Origin: Stigmatella aurantiaca DW4/3-1
GTDB lineage: Bacteria > Myxococcota > Myxococcia > Myxococcales > Myxococcaceae
Assembly: GCF_000165485.1 (NCBI RefSeq)
Contig: NC_014623.1
Span: 3,615,501-3,679,500 of the forward strand
Length of the DNA: 64,000 bases
Reading direction: 5' to 3'
In this document: positions 27,092 to 39,678 of the stretch, one piece after another
Layout: each line of letters starts with the position of its first letter
Position numbering within the stretch: position 1 is the first letter of the stretch
Program-made: the position numbers and the translations under genes
The notes under the pieces: model-generated
Databases searched by the model: none
The model's input: only the letters and a program-made list of their open reading frames with translations
What the model was told of the DNA's origin: nothing

Positions 27092-28335
27092 GCAAAGGGC
27101 TGTCACACAGGGTTCACGGGGCCCTCTGGGTGGGGCTGCTGATCAACGTCTGGGCGGTGGGGTGCACCGTGAGGGATCCGGTGGCGCGCGTGCGGGAAGA
27201 AGACGCCGGACCCACGCCAGGGGAGGAGGATGGCGGGCCGACCCTTCCCGAGGACTGGGTGACGTACTGCCAGGGCAGCGGCCCTCCGGTGCTGGTCGGC
27301 CATGGCGGAACGGGGAGCGTGTGCAGCGCGCAGGTGGCCCAGCAAGCGTTTGCCCACGCCCTGTGCACGTGTGAAACGCTCGCGTTGAATGCCCCCCTGC
27401 GGGTGGATGGATTCCACAGCTCCCAGGGTCCCTACACGGTGGGGGAGCGCGGCGGGGCGCTGGCGGTGAACGGCAACCTGACGTCCGACAACGTGGTGGA
27501 CGTGGGGGGGGCGTTGAGCGCCGAGGGGCTCATCCGGATGGGCTTCTCGCTCTCGGTGGGAGGCGACCTGCACGGCAGCGGCTCGCTCATGGGCAATGGC
27601 ACCTTCACCGTGGCGCAGAACGCCCAGGTCCGGGGCAACGTGGAGGTGGGCTCCCTGAAGGTAGGGGGCCGCCTCACCGTGCCCTCCGGGTTCGTCCTCA
27701 CGGGCCCCATTCAGGCCGCCGAGGTGTTGCGGCAGCCGGTGGAGGCCCTCTCGCCCTGTGATTGCGCGCCGGCGGCGCAGGTGGACATCGCCGGCTTCGT
27801 CGCGAACCACGAGCGGGTGAACCACAACGCGGACATCGGCTTGGAGCCGTCGGCGCTGGAGGGTTTCTCCGGCTCCCGGACGCTGGAGCTTCCCTGCGGC
27901 CGGTTCTACCTGAATCGCATCGAGGGGCAGGGCGGCTTGACGCTCGTGGCCCAGGGCCGGACGGCGCTCTTCGTGGGGGAGGGGGTCCGCCTGGGCGAGC
28001 AGCTCGCGGTGGAGGTGAGCGGCCCCGAGGCCGAGTTGGATCTCTTCATCGGAGGCGATGTGGAGGTGACGGGACCCCTGCTCCTCGGCGGGGGAACCCG
28101 GACACCGCGGATGCGCGTCTACATCGCGGGGACGGGCATCCTCACCCTCCCGGTGGACAGCGCGATCGAGGGCCATTTGTATGCACCCCAAGTGCTCTTG
28201 CGCCTGAGCGGCAATGCGGAAGTCTTTGGCTCGGTGTTTGTGCGCCGCGTCGAGGCGTCGAGCACGGCCCTGCTCCACCATGATCTCGACGTGCTCAACG
28301 CGGCGGGCACGTGTGTGTCGTCTTCGACCCGTTGA
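27088..28335 (+). CDS. Lipoprotein with beta-helix-like repeats
   Basis: A 415-residue predicted lipoprotein; lipobox AVGC with Cys26. Its start overlaps the preceding gene by four bases (ATGA). The middle part has short repeated strands with Gly and Asn turns (GALAVNGNLTSDNVVDVG, LSVGGDLHGSGSLMGNG, AQVRGNVEVGSLKVGGRL), the pattern of a right-handed beta-solenoid like that of bactofilin or DUF7305-type proteins. It has a Cys cluster (CETL, CDCAP, LPCGRFYL). Likely at the outer membrane; last gene of the ECF unit and perhaps its main product. Precise function unknown. Confidence 0.75.
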   Translation: MSKGLSHRVHGALWVGLLINVWAVGCTVRDPVARVREEDAGPTPGEEDGGPTLPEDWVTYCQGSGPPVLVGHGGTGSVCSAQVAQQAFAHALCTCETLALNAPLRVDGFHSSQGPYTVGERGGALAVNGNLTSDNVVDVGGALSAEGLIRMGFSLSVGGDLHGSGSLMGNGTFTVAQNAQVRGNVEVGSLKVGGRLTVPSGFVLTGPIQAAEVLRQPVEALSPCDCAPAAQVDIAGFVANHERVNHNADIGLEPSALEGFSGSRTLELPCGRFYLNRIEGQGGLTLVAQGRTALFVGEGVRLGEQLAVEVSGPEAELDLFIGGDVEVTGPLLLGGGTRTPRMRVYIAGTGILTLPVDSAIEGHLYAPQVLLRLSGNAEVFGSVFVRRVEASSTALLHHDLDVLNAAGTCVSSSTR

Positions 28336-28446
28336 CGCAGCCCAGTTCCAATGTGTGAATAAAATTGGAAGCAGGGGCGTCCTGACGGGGGCGGCAACAC
28401 GCGACCCGCGACATGCCGCTGACCTTCCCCACCCCCGAGGAACTCC

Positions 28447-29091
28447 GTGAAACACATTCTGCGTGCCGCCCTGGTGTCTTCCCTGTTCACCGCTTCCGCG
28501 GTCCTGGCTCAGGACATGAACATGGAGATGAAAGTCCATGTCGATGAGGACGGCATGCCCTCCACGCAGATCCACATGCAGGTGCCCGACGAGGACGGCC
28601 ACCCACAGGGCATGCGGATGGACAGCTCCAGCACGCACATGGAGGTGAAGGTCAAGGGCGCGCCCCCCTCCGGCCGCCGGGAGCGGGTGGACATCGTGGA
28701 GGAGCAGCACGAGCCGCGCCGCCGTCCCCCCGCGCCGGAGCCCGTGTACCGCGACTGTGGCACGCAGCGGGACCCGGGGTGCAGCATGTCCCGCGATGGC
28801 CAGTACGCGATGGATGGGGAGACCTTCCGGGGCTTCATGAAGGCGCTCAAGTCACAGGCCAACGAGATTTCCCGGCAGGAGATGACCGAGAAGATGCTCA
28901 AGCGGCAGTACCTCACGGCGATTCAGTTTGGCCAGGTGCTGGATCTGTTCGCCAATGAGATCTCCCGCCTGGAGGTGGCGAAGTTCGCGGCGCCCCACGT
29001 GGTCAATCCGCAGCACGCGTTGGGCTTCGCCTCGAAGTGGCGCAACTCCATCTCCAGCGAGGAGTACACGGAGATCATCTCGGAGCAGTAG
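28447..29091 (+). CDS. Exported DUF4476-type protein
   Basis: A 214-residue exported protein with signal peptide ending AVLA-QD. A Met/His/Asp-rich segment (MNMEMKVHVDEDGMP, STQIHMQVPDEDGHPQGM) could bind metal. A basic Pro/Arg linker follows, then a C-terminal DUF4476-like helical domain: GETFRGFMKALKSQANEI, LTAIQFGQVLDLFANEISRL, KFAAPHVVNPQHALGFA. This domain is common in myxobacteria, but its function is not known. A weak inverted repeat (ttccaat and attggaa, 28346-28371) lies between the ECF unit and this gene. Confidence 0.8.
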   Translation: MKHILRAALVSSLFTASAVLAQDMNMEMKVHVDEDGMPSTQIHMQVPDEDGHPQGMRMDSSSTHMEVKVKGAPPSGRRERVDIVEEQHEPRRRPPAPEPVYRDCGTQRDPGCSMSRDGQYAMDGETFRGFMKALKSQANEISRQEMTEKMLKRQYLTAIQFGQVLDLFANEISRLEVAKFAAPHVVNPQHALGFASKWRNSISSEEYTEIISEQ

Positions 29092-29118
29092 CCGGTCATC
29101 TCCGTGCCCCCGCGAGGC

Positions 29119-30861
29119 TCAGTGAGCCTCCCACCCTTGGGGGCCGCGCGTGTAGCGCTGGCCGTAGGGCAGGGGCCCGTAGAAGAGCAGGTCGAACACC
29201 CCCACCACGCGGGTGCCATCGAAGAGGCCGATCTCCCCCTTCTCGGGGAAGGTCAGCCCCAGCTCCGCGGCGGTGAAGCGCCGGGTCTCCCCAGGGGCCA
29301 GCGTGCTGCTGGGGAGGAGCGTGCCCGTGGGCGCGCTCACCAGGTTCGGGAGGCTCAGGCGCAGCTGGGTGGTCAGGATCTTCCCCTCCAGGGAGAGGCT
29401 CTGGGAACCCCGGTTGCCAAGGACGATGACCCCCGCGCGGGGATCGAACTCCTCGATGACGAGGGTGGGCTTCCGGGTGCTGTAGCGCTCCAGCTCCGAG
29501 AGGATGAACTGGCGGCGCTGGGCGACGAAGTTGCGCATGAAGGCGCGCCCCTCGGCGAACTTCGCGTAGTCCATGAACGGGTCCTCCTTCATGGCGTCAT
29601 TCACCAGCGCGTGGATCGCGTCGATGTAGGGGTTCATCACCTCCGGGGTGAAGACCTCGTCCAGCGCCTTGCGGAGCCGGGCGGTGAGCCGCGCGTTCAG
29701 CTCGGGGTTCATCACCACGCGGGTGCCCAGGTTGGAGAAGACCGGCAGGTAGCCCGGGTAGCTCGGCTCGTTCTTGCGCCGGTCGTACATCTTCTGCGTC
29801 CACGCATCCGTGAGGGTGAATGGGAAGAGGGGGTGGTTGACCAGCGGCCGGTTGCCGAGCGTGCTCTCGTACCACCAGCGCGCGTCCACGTTGTTCAAGT
29901 CCCAGGGCACATAGACCCAGCGCTTCGTCACCCGGTCGTTGATGAAGTAGCTCTCCGAGTCCTCCACGTAGTTGTTGGACATCAGGGCATCCAGCACCAT
30001 GGAGCGCAGGAACCACTCCACCTCCAGGTTCTGCTCCAAGGCGGAGACGAACTGGGGCTCGGGCGTGTGGTTGATGATGTCCAGGACGGTGGGCAGGGCG
30101 TTGTCGGCTTCCTTCTCGTTCGTCTTCTTCGCCCAGTTGCCCTGGTAGGGAACCTTGACGGTCTTGAACTCGCAGTCCTTCCAGCCGCAGCGGTAGATGG
30201 AGGCGTCGTCGTCGCTGAAGTCATGCGCCGTGAGGAAGGCCTTGTTCACCTGTTCGATGTCGAGGAACGGCCCCTGGTACACGCCGTTGACCTTGACGCG
30301 GACGAAGGTGGCCTTCGGCGCCGGCACGCGCAGGGCGGCCAGCAGGTCGTAGCTCATCTTCTCCGCGAGCAGGGTGGCGTCGGCATACTCGGCCACGAGG
30401 TTGAGCGAGGTGCGGCCCTGGAACGGGGTGCCCTTCTCGAAGCCCACGTTCCAGCTCTTCTTGACGAAGAAGCGGGCCGAAGCCCCCCGGAGGCGGACCT
30501 TCACGTTGTACGTCTTCCCCCCGCTCACGAAGCGCGCGTCCTGCTCGGGCGTCCACGGATCGGCCTCGAACTTCTGCATCGTCTCAGGAGGGATGAGCAG
30601 CTCGTATTCCGGCAGGGATGTCTGCACGGACGGCAACTCGAAGCGGCGCTGCACCTCGGGTGTGGGCGGCGGCGGCTCGGGAGGAGGTGGCGGCTCCTCG
30701 GGGCCCACGGGATCCGGGGTCGGGGGGGGCGTGACGGGCGTCACGGGCGCCGGGTCCTCCACGAGCGGAGGATCATTCATGTGAGGCGGACGGCTGCCGG
30801 AGCCATCACAGCCATAGACGAGCGCGAGAAGAGGAATCAGCCAAAATCGCAGGTGTCTCAT
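29119..30861 (-). CDS. CotH-family kinase-like lipoprotein
   Basis: A 580-residue exported protein of the CotH family, named after the spore-coat kinase of Bacillus. The ATG at 30861 gives a signal peptide ending in VYGC (Cys18, a slightly unusual lipobox because of Tyr), followed by a Pro/Glu linker. The CotH domain starts with YELLIPPETMQKFEADP and includes VRLRGASARFFVKKSWNVGF, LNLVAEYADATLLAEKMSYD, GVYQGPFLDIEQVNKAFL and YVPWDLNNVDARWW, which hold the ATP and Mg ligands of the family. A small C-terminal beta domain (VIEEFDPRAGVIVLGNRGSQ) resembles a lamin-tail-like sandwich. It should phosphorylate secreted or surface proteins; its substrate is unknown. Confidence 0.88.
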   Translation of the reverse strand: MRHLRFWLIPLLALVYGCDGSGSRPPHMNDPPLVEDPAPVTPVTPPPTPDPVGPEEPPPPPEPPPPTPEVQRRFELPSVQTSLPEYELLIPPETMQKFEADPWTPEQDARFVSGGKTYNVKVRLRGASARFFVKKSWNVGFEKGTPFQGRTSLNLVAEYADATLLAEKMSYDLLAALRVPAPKATFVRVKVNGVYQGPFLDIEQVNKAFLTAHDFSDDDASIYRCGWKDCEFKTVKVPYQGNWAKKTNEKEADNALPTVLDIINHTPEPQFVSALEQNLEVEWFLRSMVLDALMSNNYVEDSESYFINDRVTKRWVYVPWDLNNVDARWWYESTLGNRPLVNHPLFPFTLTDAWTQKMYDRRKNEPSYPGYLPVFSNLGTRVVMNPELNARLTARLRKALDEVFTPEVMNPYIDAIHALVNDAMKEDPFMDYAKFAEGRAFMRNFVAQRRQFILSELERYSTRKPTLVIEEFDPRAGVIVLGNRGSQSLSLEGKILTTQLRLSLPNLVSAPTGTLLPSSTLAPGETRRFTAAELGLTFPEKGEIGLFDGTRVVGVFDLLFYGPLPYGQRYTRGPQGWEAH

Positions 30862-31185
30862 GGACACACGCTTCAGCAAGGTGTGTGCCCCGCCGTCCGG
30901 GGGGACAGCCGCCCCATTCGTACCAGGGTCGTGGAAGGCCTGTCGTACGGGCGGGAGGGGCTGCTTTCCCGGGCAAGGCGGGCCGTCTCTTGGGAGGGAA
31001 AACCCGGCGTCTGGGCCGGGAAATGTTTTTCCGTGCAAGGAGGCCTGTCCCGCCGGGCAGGAAGGCCCGCTTGCTCCCTTGCTGTCCGGTGGAGAGGACG
31101 GAGGGGCAAGGGGGTAGGCGATCGCGGAGCGAAGGGCACTCCTACCCTTAGCGGAGGCTCTGCCTGCGACAGCAAGGGAGTGACG
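30862..31185. other. Intergenic region between divergent genes, with hairpin
   Basis: This 324-base gap has no coding-like frame. It holds a compact stem-loop at 31003-31020 (cccggc, 6-base loop, gccggg) flanked by AAAA on the left and AAATGTTTTT on the right, so it would look like a terminator on either strand. As it lies in the 5' region of both divergent genes it may be an attenuator, or a leftover terminator. No promoter motif is clear. Confidence 0.4.
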
Positions 31186-31659
31186 ATGGAGTCCTGGAAC
31201 CAGATGTCGGCCGACGTGGTGCGCTCGCATGCGGCTTCGGACGTGAACAAACGCATCGATGAGCGCGTGGAGCGCTGCGTGCGCTACATGGCGCAGCAGG
31301 ACCGGAAGGAGATCTCTCCTTACTTGGAGAAGCTCGAACGCGAGTGGGACGTGGGCCGTGCGGCCCTGGTGGCGGGCTCCGTGGCCACCCTCGTGGGGTT
31401 GTGGTTGGACCAGCGCGCGGGGAACCGCTGGAGACTGCTCAGCGGCGTGGCCGCGGGGTTGATGCTCCAGCAGGGACTGTTCGGCTTCGGCCCACTGGCC
31501 GAGCTGGTGCGGGCCATGGGCGGCGTGCGGACCCGCCGGGAGATTGATCTGGAGAAGTTTGCCCTCAAAGCCCTGCGGGGGGACTTCGAGCGCATTCCCA
31601 AGAACGACGGAGGTCCGCTGGCGCGGGCCAACGCGGCGCTCGTGGCCGCCCAGTCCTGA
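31186..31659 (+). CDS. Small membrane-associated protein, DUF2892-like
   Basis: A 157-residue protein. The start at ATG 31186 has AAGGGAG five bases upstream; a GTG two codons earlier is less well placed. An N-terminal helical, charged part (RIDERVERCVRYMAQQDRKE) is followed by two hydrophobic segments (VGRAALVAGSVATLVGLWLD and LLSGVAAGLMLQQGLFGFGP), the pattern of the YgaP/DUF2892 inner-membrane hairpin, and a basic C-terminal tail. It carries no rhodanese domain. Role unknown. Confidence 0.7.
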   Translation: MESWNQMSADVVRSHAASDVNKRIDERVERCVRYMAQQDRKEISPYLEKLEREWDVGRAALVAGSVATLVGLWLDQRAGNRWRLLSGVAAGLMLQQGLFGFGPLAELVRAMGGVRTRREIDLEKFALKALRGDFERIPKNDGGPLARANAALVAAQS

Positions 31660-31707
31660 GCGCTCCAGGAAAGAGGTCAGGGGAGGGCCGAGACGCCCGG
31701 CCGCACA

Positions 31708-31806
31708 TTAATCAACAGTTCTCTCAGGCAGAGCCCATGGAGCGGGCTGCCCGTGTGCTACGCGAGCCTCCACGGGCCCGCCACACAGCGGGCAGTGCTC
31801 CATCAT
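31708..31806 (-). CDS. Possible 32-residue zinc-knuckle microprotein
   Basis: A short frame beginning MMEHCPLCGGPVEARVAHG with a CXXCGG zinc knuckle, like the start of YgiT-type zinc-finger proteins, but ending after 32 residues. An AGGAGA ribosome site lies about 10 bases upstream. It may be a real microprotein with half a zinc site (dimer-bridged) or the 5' remnant of a longer zinc-finger gene. It is divergent from the hybrid kinase gene. Confidence 0.35.
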   Translation of the reverse strand: MMEHCPLCGGPVEARVAHGQPAPWALPERTVD

Positions 31807-31920
31807 GACAGTCGTTCTCCTGTGCGGTAACCGCGGGCTCTTCTTCCGCGGAGGGCAGTGTCGAAGTGAGGGTGTCCCGGGTGGTGCGGGCCGTTCTGTG
31901 CGGCAAGGGCGGCAAGGCCC

Positions 31921-35436
<3,516 letters not shown>

Positions 35437-35452
35437 GAGCCCTGGACCCGTC

Positions 35453-36271
35453 ATGGCCGCGAAGGACATCGACATCGAGCTGAGGCTCCTGCTCGACGCC
35501 ATCTATCTGAAGTACCACTACGACTTCCGGGGCTACGCCATGGCCTCGCTGAAGCGCCGCCTCACGCAGGCCGCGGAGCACTTCGGCTGCCGCAGCCTCT
35601 CGCTGCTCCAGGACCGGCTGCTCCACGAGCCGCCGACCTTCCCCGCGCTTCTCGACTTCCTCACCGTGCAGGTGAGCGAGATGTTTCGAGATCCGAGTTA
35701 TTTCCGCTCCTTGCGGGAGCGGGTCGTCCCGTTTCTGAAGACCTATCCTTCCCTCAAGGTTTGGGTGGCCGGGTGCAGCACCGGCGAGGAGGTATACTCG
35801 CTGGCCATTCTGTTGCATGAGGAGGGCCTGCTGGAGCGCACGTTGATCTACGCCACGGACATCAATACGAACGCCCTGCAAAAGGCCGAGGCGGGGGTTT
35901 ACCCCGTGGACCGGATCGCCACGTTCACCCAGAACCACCACAAGTCGGGCGCGCGCACCTCGCTGTCCGACTACTACACGGCGGCTTATGGGCGCGCGGT
36001 CTTCGACAAGTCCTTGAAGACGCACATCGTCTTCTCGGACCACAGCCTCGCCACCGACAGCGTCTTCGCGGAGGTGCAGCTCCTCTCGTGCCGCAACGTC
36101 CTCATCTACTTCAACCGGGAGTTGCAGGAGCGCGCCATCGGGCTGTTCCGAGAGGCCCTCTGCCGCAAGGGGTTCCTGGGGTTGGGTTCCAAGGAGTTCC
36201 TGCGCTTCTCCGCACACGAAGAAGCGTTCTCGGAAGTGGTTCGAGACGATCGGATCTTCCAGAAACGGTAG
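35453..36271 (+). CDS. cheR: CheR-type protein-glutamate methyltransferase
   Basis: A 272-residue enzyme that methylates glutamates using S-adenosylmethionine. N-terminal helical domain (LLLDAIYLKYHYDFRGYAMA), then the methyltransferase fold: VSEMFRDPSYFRSLRE, the SAM-binding VWVAGCSTGEEVYSLAILL, IYATDINTNALQKAEAGVY and LLSCRNVLIYFN. All key motifs are intact. There is no TPR extension. It starts 16 bases after the hybrid kinase and is followed 8 bases later by CheB. No chemoreceptor is encoded nearby, so it may act on a receptor elsewhere or on the neighbouring kinase. Confidence 0.93.
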   Translation: MAAKDIDIELRLLLDAIYLKYHYDFRGYAMASLKRRLTQAAEHFGCRSLSLLQDRLLHEPPTFPALLDFLTVQVSEMFRDPSYFRSLRERVVPFLKTYPSLKVWVAGCSTGEEVYSLAILLHEEGLLERTLIYATDINTNALQKAEAGVYPVDRIATFTQNHHKSGARTSLSDYYTAAYGRAVFDKSLKTHIVFSDHSLATDSVFAEVQLLSCRNVLIYFNRELQERAIGLFREALCRKGFLGLGSKEFLRFSAHEEAFSEVVRDDRIFQKR

Positions 36272-36279
36272 GACTTGGC

Positions 36280-36909
36280 GTGGACTCCTTGGACATCTAC
36301 AGCCGCACGGGGATCAAGGCCCAGTCGCTCTACGGCCGCATCGAGGCCGTCGTCCTGGGTGTGTCCGCGGGGGGCGTGGATGCCCTGTCGGTTTTGCTTC
36401 CCGCCCTCCCGAAGGACTTCCGTCCCGCCCTCCTCATCGTCATGCACCTGCCGCGAGAGCGGCCCAGCCTCCTCATCGAGATCTTCGAGCGCAAATGCGC
36501 GCTGCCGGTCCGGGAGGCGCAGGACAAGGAGCTTGTACAGCCCGGGACGGTCTACTTCGCGCCTCCCGACTATCACCTGCTCGTGGACGTGGGCCCTTCC
36601 CTGGCGCTCTCGGCCGATGATCCCGTCTATTTCTCCCGTCCGTCCATCGACGTGCTGTTCGAGTCGGCCGCGGACATCTACGGCCCCCAACTCGCGGCCA
36701 TCATCCTCACGGGCGCCAACGCCGATGGGGCGCGAGGCACCGCGGCGGTGCGGGAGGCGGGAGGCATCACCGTGGTGCAGGCCCCTGAGACCGCGATGTC
36801 CGCCGCGATGCCCACGGCGGCGATCGCCCAGGGGCCCATTGATTTCATTCTCCCTCTGGATCAGGTGGCCCGCGTGCTGCGGGCCATGGGTTCGGCCACT
36901 GGGAGCTGA
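36280..36909 (+). CDS. CheB-type methylesterase without receiver domain
   Basis: A 209-residue protein comprising only the CheB catalytic domain. Start taken as the GTG at 36280. The active-site triad is visible: S29 in LGVSAGGVDAL, H56 in VMHLPRERPS and D149 in LTGANADGARG. It removes methyl groups (or amide groups) from receptor glutamates. Classic CheB has an N-terminal receiver that blocks the active site until phosphorylated; this one lacks it and must be controlled otherwise, perhaps through contact with the hybrid kinase or the REC-kinase protein downstream. Confidence 0.92.
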   Translation: MDSLDIYSRTGIKAQSLYGRIEAVVLGVSAGGVDALSVLLPALPKDFRPALLIVMHLPRERPSLLIEIFERKCALPVREAQDKELVQPGTVYFAPPDYHLLVDVGPSLALSADDPVYFSRPSIDVLFESAADIYGPQLAAIILTGANADGARGTAAVREAGGITVVQAPETAMSAAMPTAAIAQGPIDFILPLDQVARVLRAMGSATGS

Positions 36910-36939
36910 CGCGAACTTTTCAGGAGGAAAGCAGTCCCC

Positions 36940-38061
36940 ATGTCCACGTCCACACGGGTGAAATGCCTGCTCGTCGATGACCTCGAGGAAAACCTCCTCG
37001 CGCTCGGAGGTTTGTTGCGCCGGGATGACGTGGAGGTTCTCCAGGCCCGATCCGGCGGCGAGGCCCTGGAAATGTTGCTGCTTCATGACGTCGCCCTGGC
37101 GTTTGTCGACGTGCAGATGCCGGAGATGGACGGCTTCGAGCTGGCCGAACTCATGCGAGGCATGGAGCGCACCCGCCATGTGCCCATCATCTTCGTCACC
37201 GCCGGGGTGAGGGATCAGCACCGGCTCTTCAAGGGCTACGACGCGGGGGCGGTGGATTTTCTCTACAAGCCCCTGGAGCCCCACGTCCTGCGCAACAAGG
37301 CGGAAGTCTTCTTCCAGCTCTACCGCCAGAAGCAGCAACTGGCGCAGCAGCTTCACGAGCTCACCGAGACGCTGCGCCTCAACGAGATGTTCACGGCCGT
37401 GCTGGGGCACGACCTGCGCAATCCCCTGAGCGCCATCCTGACGTCGGCGGATCTGCTCCATCGCCGCACGACGGACGAGGCCGTCCGCAAGGCCGCGGGC
37501 CGCATGCTGTCCAGTGGCAAGCGCATGGGGCGGATGATCGAGGACGTGTTGGACCTGGCGCGGGCGAGGCTCGCGGGGGGCATCAGCCTCAAGCGGGGAG
37601 AGACGGACTTCGGGCAGCTGGTTCATCGCATGGTGCAGGAGCACCAGGCGGCGTTTCCCCAGCACCGCATCGAGGTGCTGCAAGAGGGCAACCTGGTGGG
37701 AGATTGGGACTCGGACCGCCTGGCCCAGGTGGCCTCCAACCTCATTGGCAATGCCCTCCAGCACGGGGATGCCGGCGAGCCCGTGCAGATTCGGCTCGAT
37801 GGCACGCACGGGGACTTCGTCCTCTTCTCCGTGGCGAACCTGGGGGCCATCCCTCCGGAGCTGAAGGGCTCCCTGTTCGATCCGTTCCGGGGCGGACAGC
37901 GGCAGCGGGGGCGCAGCGAGGGGCTGGGGCTTGGCCTCTACATCGTCCAGCAGATCATCCTGGCGCATCAGGGCAGCGTGAACGTCCACGATGGCTCCGG
38001 GCGCCACACGGTGTTCCGGGTGGAGATTCCGCGCCAGGGGCGCGATGTCATCAAGCTGTAG
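36940..38061 (+). CDS. Response regulator-histidine kinase fusion (REC-HisKA-HATPase)
   Basis: A 373-residue soluble protein with the receiver in front of the kinase. Receiver: LLVDDLEENLLALGG, D57 in FVDVQMPEMDG, K110 in LYKPLEP. A short coiled coil leads to HisKA with H157 (VLGHDLRNPLSAILTSAD) and an ATP-binding domain with NLIGNALQHG and EGLGLGLYIVQQII. AGGAGGAAAG precedes the ATG. It could take phosphate from the three-receiver kinase at the head of the operon and pass the signal on. It is the last gene of the unit; two hairpins follow. Confidence 0.93.
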   Translation: MSTSTRVKCLLVDDLEENLLALGGLLRRDDVEVLQARSGGEALEMLLLHDVALAFVDVQMPEMDGFELAELMRGMERTRHVPIIFVTAGVRDQHRLFKGYDAGAVDFLYKPLEPHVLRNKAEVFFQLYRQKQQLAQQLHELTETLRLNEMFTAVLGHDLRNPLSAILTSADLLHRRTTDEAVRKAAGRMLSSGKRMGRMIEDVLDLARARLAGGISLKRGETDFGQLVHRMVQEHQAAFPQHRIEVLQEGNLVGDWDSDRLAQVASNLIGNALQHGDAGEPVQIRLDGTHGDFVLFSVANLGAIPPELKGSLFDPFRGGQRQRGRSEGLGLGLYIVQQIILAHQGSVNVHDGSGRHTVFRVEIPRQGRDVIKL

Positions 38062-38071
38062 GCGCGCACGG

Positions 38072-38122
38072 CCCGTGACCGGGTCTGCCCGGCCACGGGT
38101 GGGGGCCCTGCTCAGGGCCCCC
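38072..38122. terminator. Two tandem hairpins between convergent genes
   Basis: First hairpin 38072-38099 (cccgtgaccggg against cccggccacggg, one mismatch, 4-base loop). Second 38101-38122 (gggggccct, loop gctc, agggccccc), a perfect 9-base stem. Both lie between the stop codons of the REC-kinase gene and the subtilisin gene, so they can serve both directions. There is no T-run. Confidence 0.6.
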
Positions 38123-38136
38123 GTGGCGCCGCTGGG

Positions 38137-39678
38137 TTACCGGCAGCGGGTGTTGCTGGCCCAGAGCGGGGTGTTGTTGGGGCTGTACACGACGAAATTG
38201 CAGTCATCCTGCATCTGCGCGTAGGCCCCCGGATTGCCCTGGGTCCCGGAGTACCAGAGGGCCGCGCCCGTGCTCGAGTACAGCACGAGGTTGCCATCGG
38301 TCTGCATGACGAAGGTGGACGTCGCGCGGCCGGAGGTGTTCGAGGCCCAGCTCGCGCCCAGCCGGTCGTAGACCACCACGTTCCCATCCCCCTGGTGGGC
38401 GACGAAGGAGTTGCCGGCGCAGGCGTTGAGCACCTGAGCTGGTGCGAGTGCCTGGCCGCTCGCGAGCACGCCACAGGTGGGCGGCGGCGTGGACGTGGAG
38501 CGGCTGTAGAGCAGGCGGTTGGGGGAGCCGGCGCCCGGGTTGGCGACCTTGTTGGCGCTGGTGTTGGCGAGCAGCGCGGAGGTCACGGCGCTGGGGGAGG
38601 CGCCCGGGTTGCTCTCCAGGTACAGCGCCGCGGCGCCCGCCACGTGGGGGGACGCCATCGAGGTGCCGCTCAGCACCGCGGTGCTCCCGTTGTTGTAGGC
38701 CGAGGTGATGTTCACGCCGGGGGCGAAGAGGTCCAGGCAGGTGCCCGAGTTGGACCAGGACGCCCGGGTGTCCGTGTTGTCGGTGGCGCCCACGGTGATG
38801 GCCTCGGGCGTGCGTGCGGGGGAGCGCGTGCAGGCATCGGTGGTCTCGTTGCCCGCGGCCACCGCGTAGACGACGCCCGCGGCGATGGAGCGGCGCACCG
38901 CATCGTCCACCGCTTGGTTGGCGCCACCCCCCAGGCTCATGTTGGCCACGGCCGGCTTGACGTGGTTGCCCGCCACCCAGTCGATGCCCGCGATGACGCC
39001 AGACCAGGCGCCGGAGCCGGCACAATCGAGCACCCGTACCGCGTGCAGGCGGACGTTCTTCGCCACGCCCCAGGTGGCACCGCCCACGGTGCCGGCCACG
39101 TGCGTGCCGTGCCCGTTACAGTCGCTGGCGCCCCGGCCGTCGTTGATGGCGGAGTAGTCTCCGGTGGCCCGGCCTCCAAAGTCCGAGTGGGTCGTCAGGA
39201 TGCCGGTGTCGATGATGTAGGCATGCACCCCGCTGCCGGACGTGTCGTAGGTGTAGGTGCCGTTCAGCGGGCGGTCACGCTGGTCGATGCGGTCCAGGCC
39301 CCAGGTGGCGTTGGGCTGGGTGGCGATGGCCTGCGCCTGGCCGTCCTCCACCACGTAGTCGACCTCGGGCTCGTTGGCGAGCGCGCGGGCGCCCACCTCA
39401 TCGGTGCGGACCACGAAGCCCCGGAGCGCATGGGAGTAGGTGCGGGAGAGGGACGCGCCGTGGCGGGTGGCCAGTGCCTGGGCCCGCTGGGGCACGTGGG
39501 CGGTGCTGACCTCGGTGTCCTTCAGGACGACGATGTACTGCCCGGCGATGGCGTCGGGGGACCTGAGGAACTTGCTGGAGGTGACCTGGGAGGACGTCTC
39601 GTTCTCGGAGGCCTCCTGGGCGCAAGCCGTCAGGACGAGGCACGTGACTGCCAGCGCGGGCTTCTTCGGGATTCGCAT
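38137..39678 (-). CDS. Subtilisin-like serine protease with bulb-lectin tail
   Basis: A 513-residue exported S8 peptidase. Signal peptide with lipobox-like LTAC (Cys19). Inhibitor I9 propeptide about 45-112 (GQYIVVLKD ... VDYVVEDG). Catalytic domain with D157 (YIIDTGI), H190 ([10 protein letters not shown]) and S340 ([12 protein letters not shown]), close to the proteinase K branch. The C-terminal 110 residues form a bulb-type (mannose-binding) lectin domain with repeats of the type [10 protein letters not shown] and [10 protein letters not shown]. This domain would hold the protease on a glycan surface, fitting a predatory lifestyle. It is transcribed alone; a TATAAA-like sequence lies about 100 bases upstream on the minus strand. 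Confidence 0.93.
   Translation of the reverse strand: MRIPKKPALAVTCLVLTACAQEASENETSSQVTSSKFLRSPDAIAGQYIVVLKDTEVSTAHVPQRAQALATRHGASLSRTYSHALRGFVVRTDEVGARALANEPEVDYVVEDGQAQAIATQPNATWGLDRIDQRDRPLNGTYTYDTSGSGVHAYIIDTGILTTHSDFGGRATGDYSAINDGRGASDCNGHGTHVAGTVGGATWGVAKNVRLHAVRVLDCAGSGAWSGVIAGIDWVAGNHVKPAVANMSLGGGANQAVDDAVRRSIAAGVVYAVAAGNETTDACTRSPARTPEAITVGATDNTDTRASWSNSGTCLDLFAPGVNITSAYNNGSTAVLSGTSMASPHVAGAAALYLESNPGASPSAVTSALLANTSANKVANPGAGSPNRLLYSRSTSTPPPTCGVLASGQALAPAQVLNACAGNSFVAHQGDGNVVVYDRLGASWASNTSGRATSTFVMQTDGNLVLYSSTGAALWYSGTQGNPGAYAQMQDDCNFVVYSPNNTPLWASNTRCR

Noticed and set aside
28346-28371. Inverted repeat ttccaat / attggaa as a terminator
   Set aside because: Only 7 A/T-rich pairs and an 11-base loop with no T-run; too weak to call.
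29104-31659. 851-codon plus-strand frame over the CotH-type gene
   Set aside because: Its first 690 codons are the antisense of CotH; only the end (from 31186) is a real gene.
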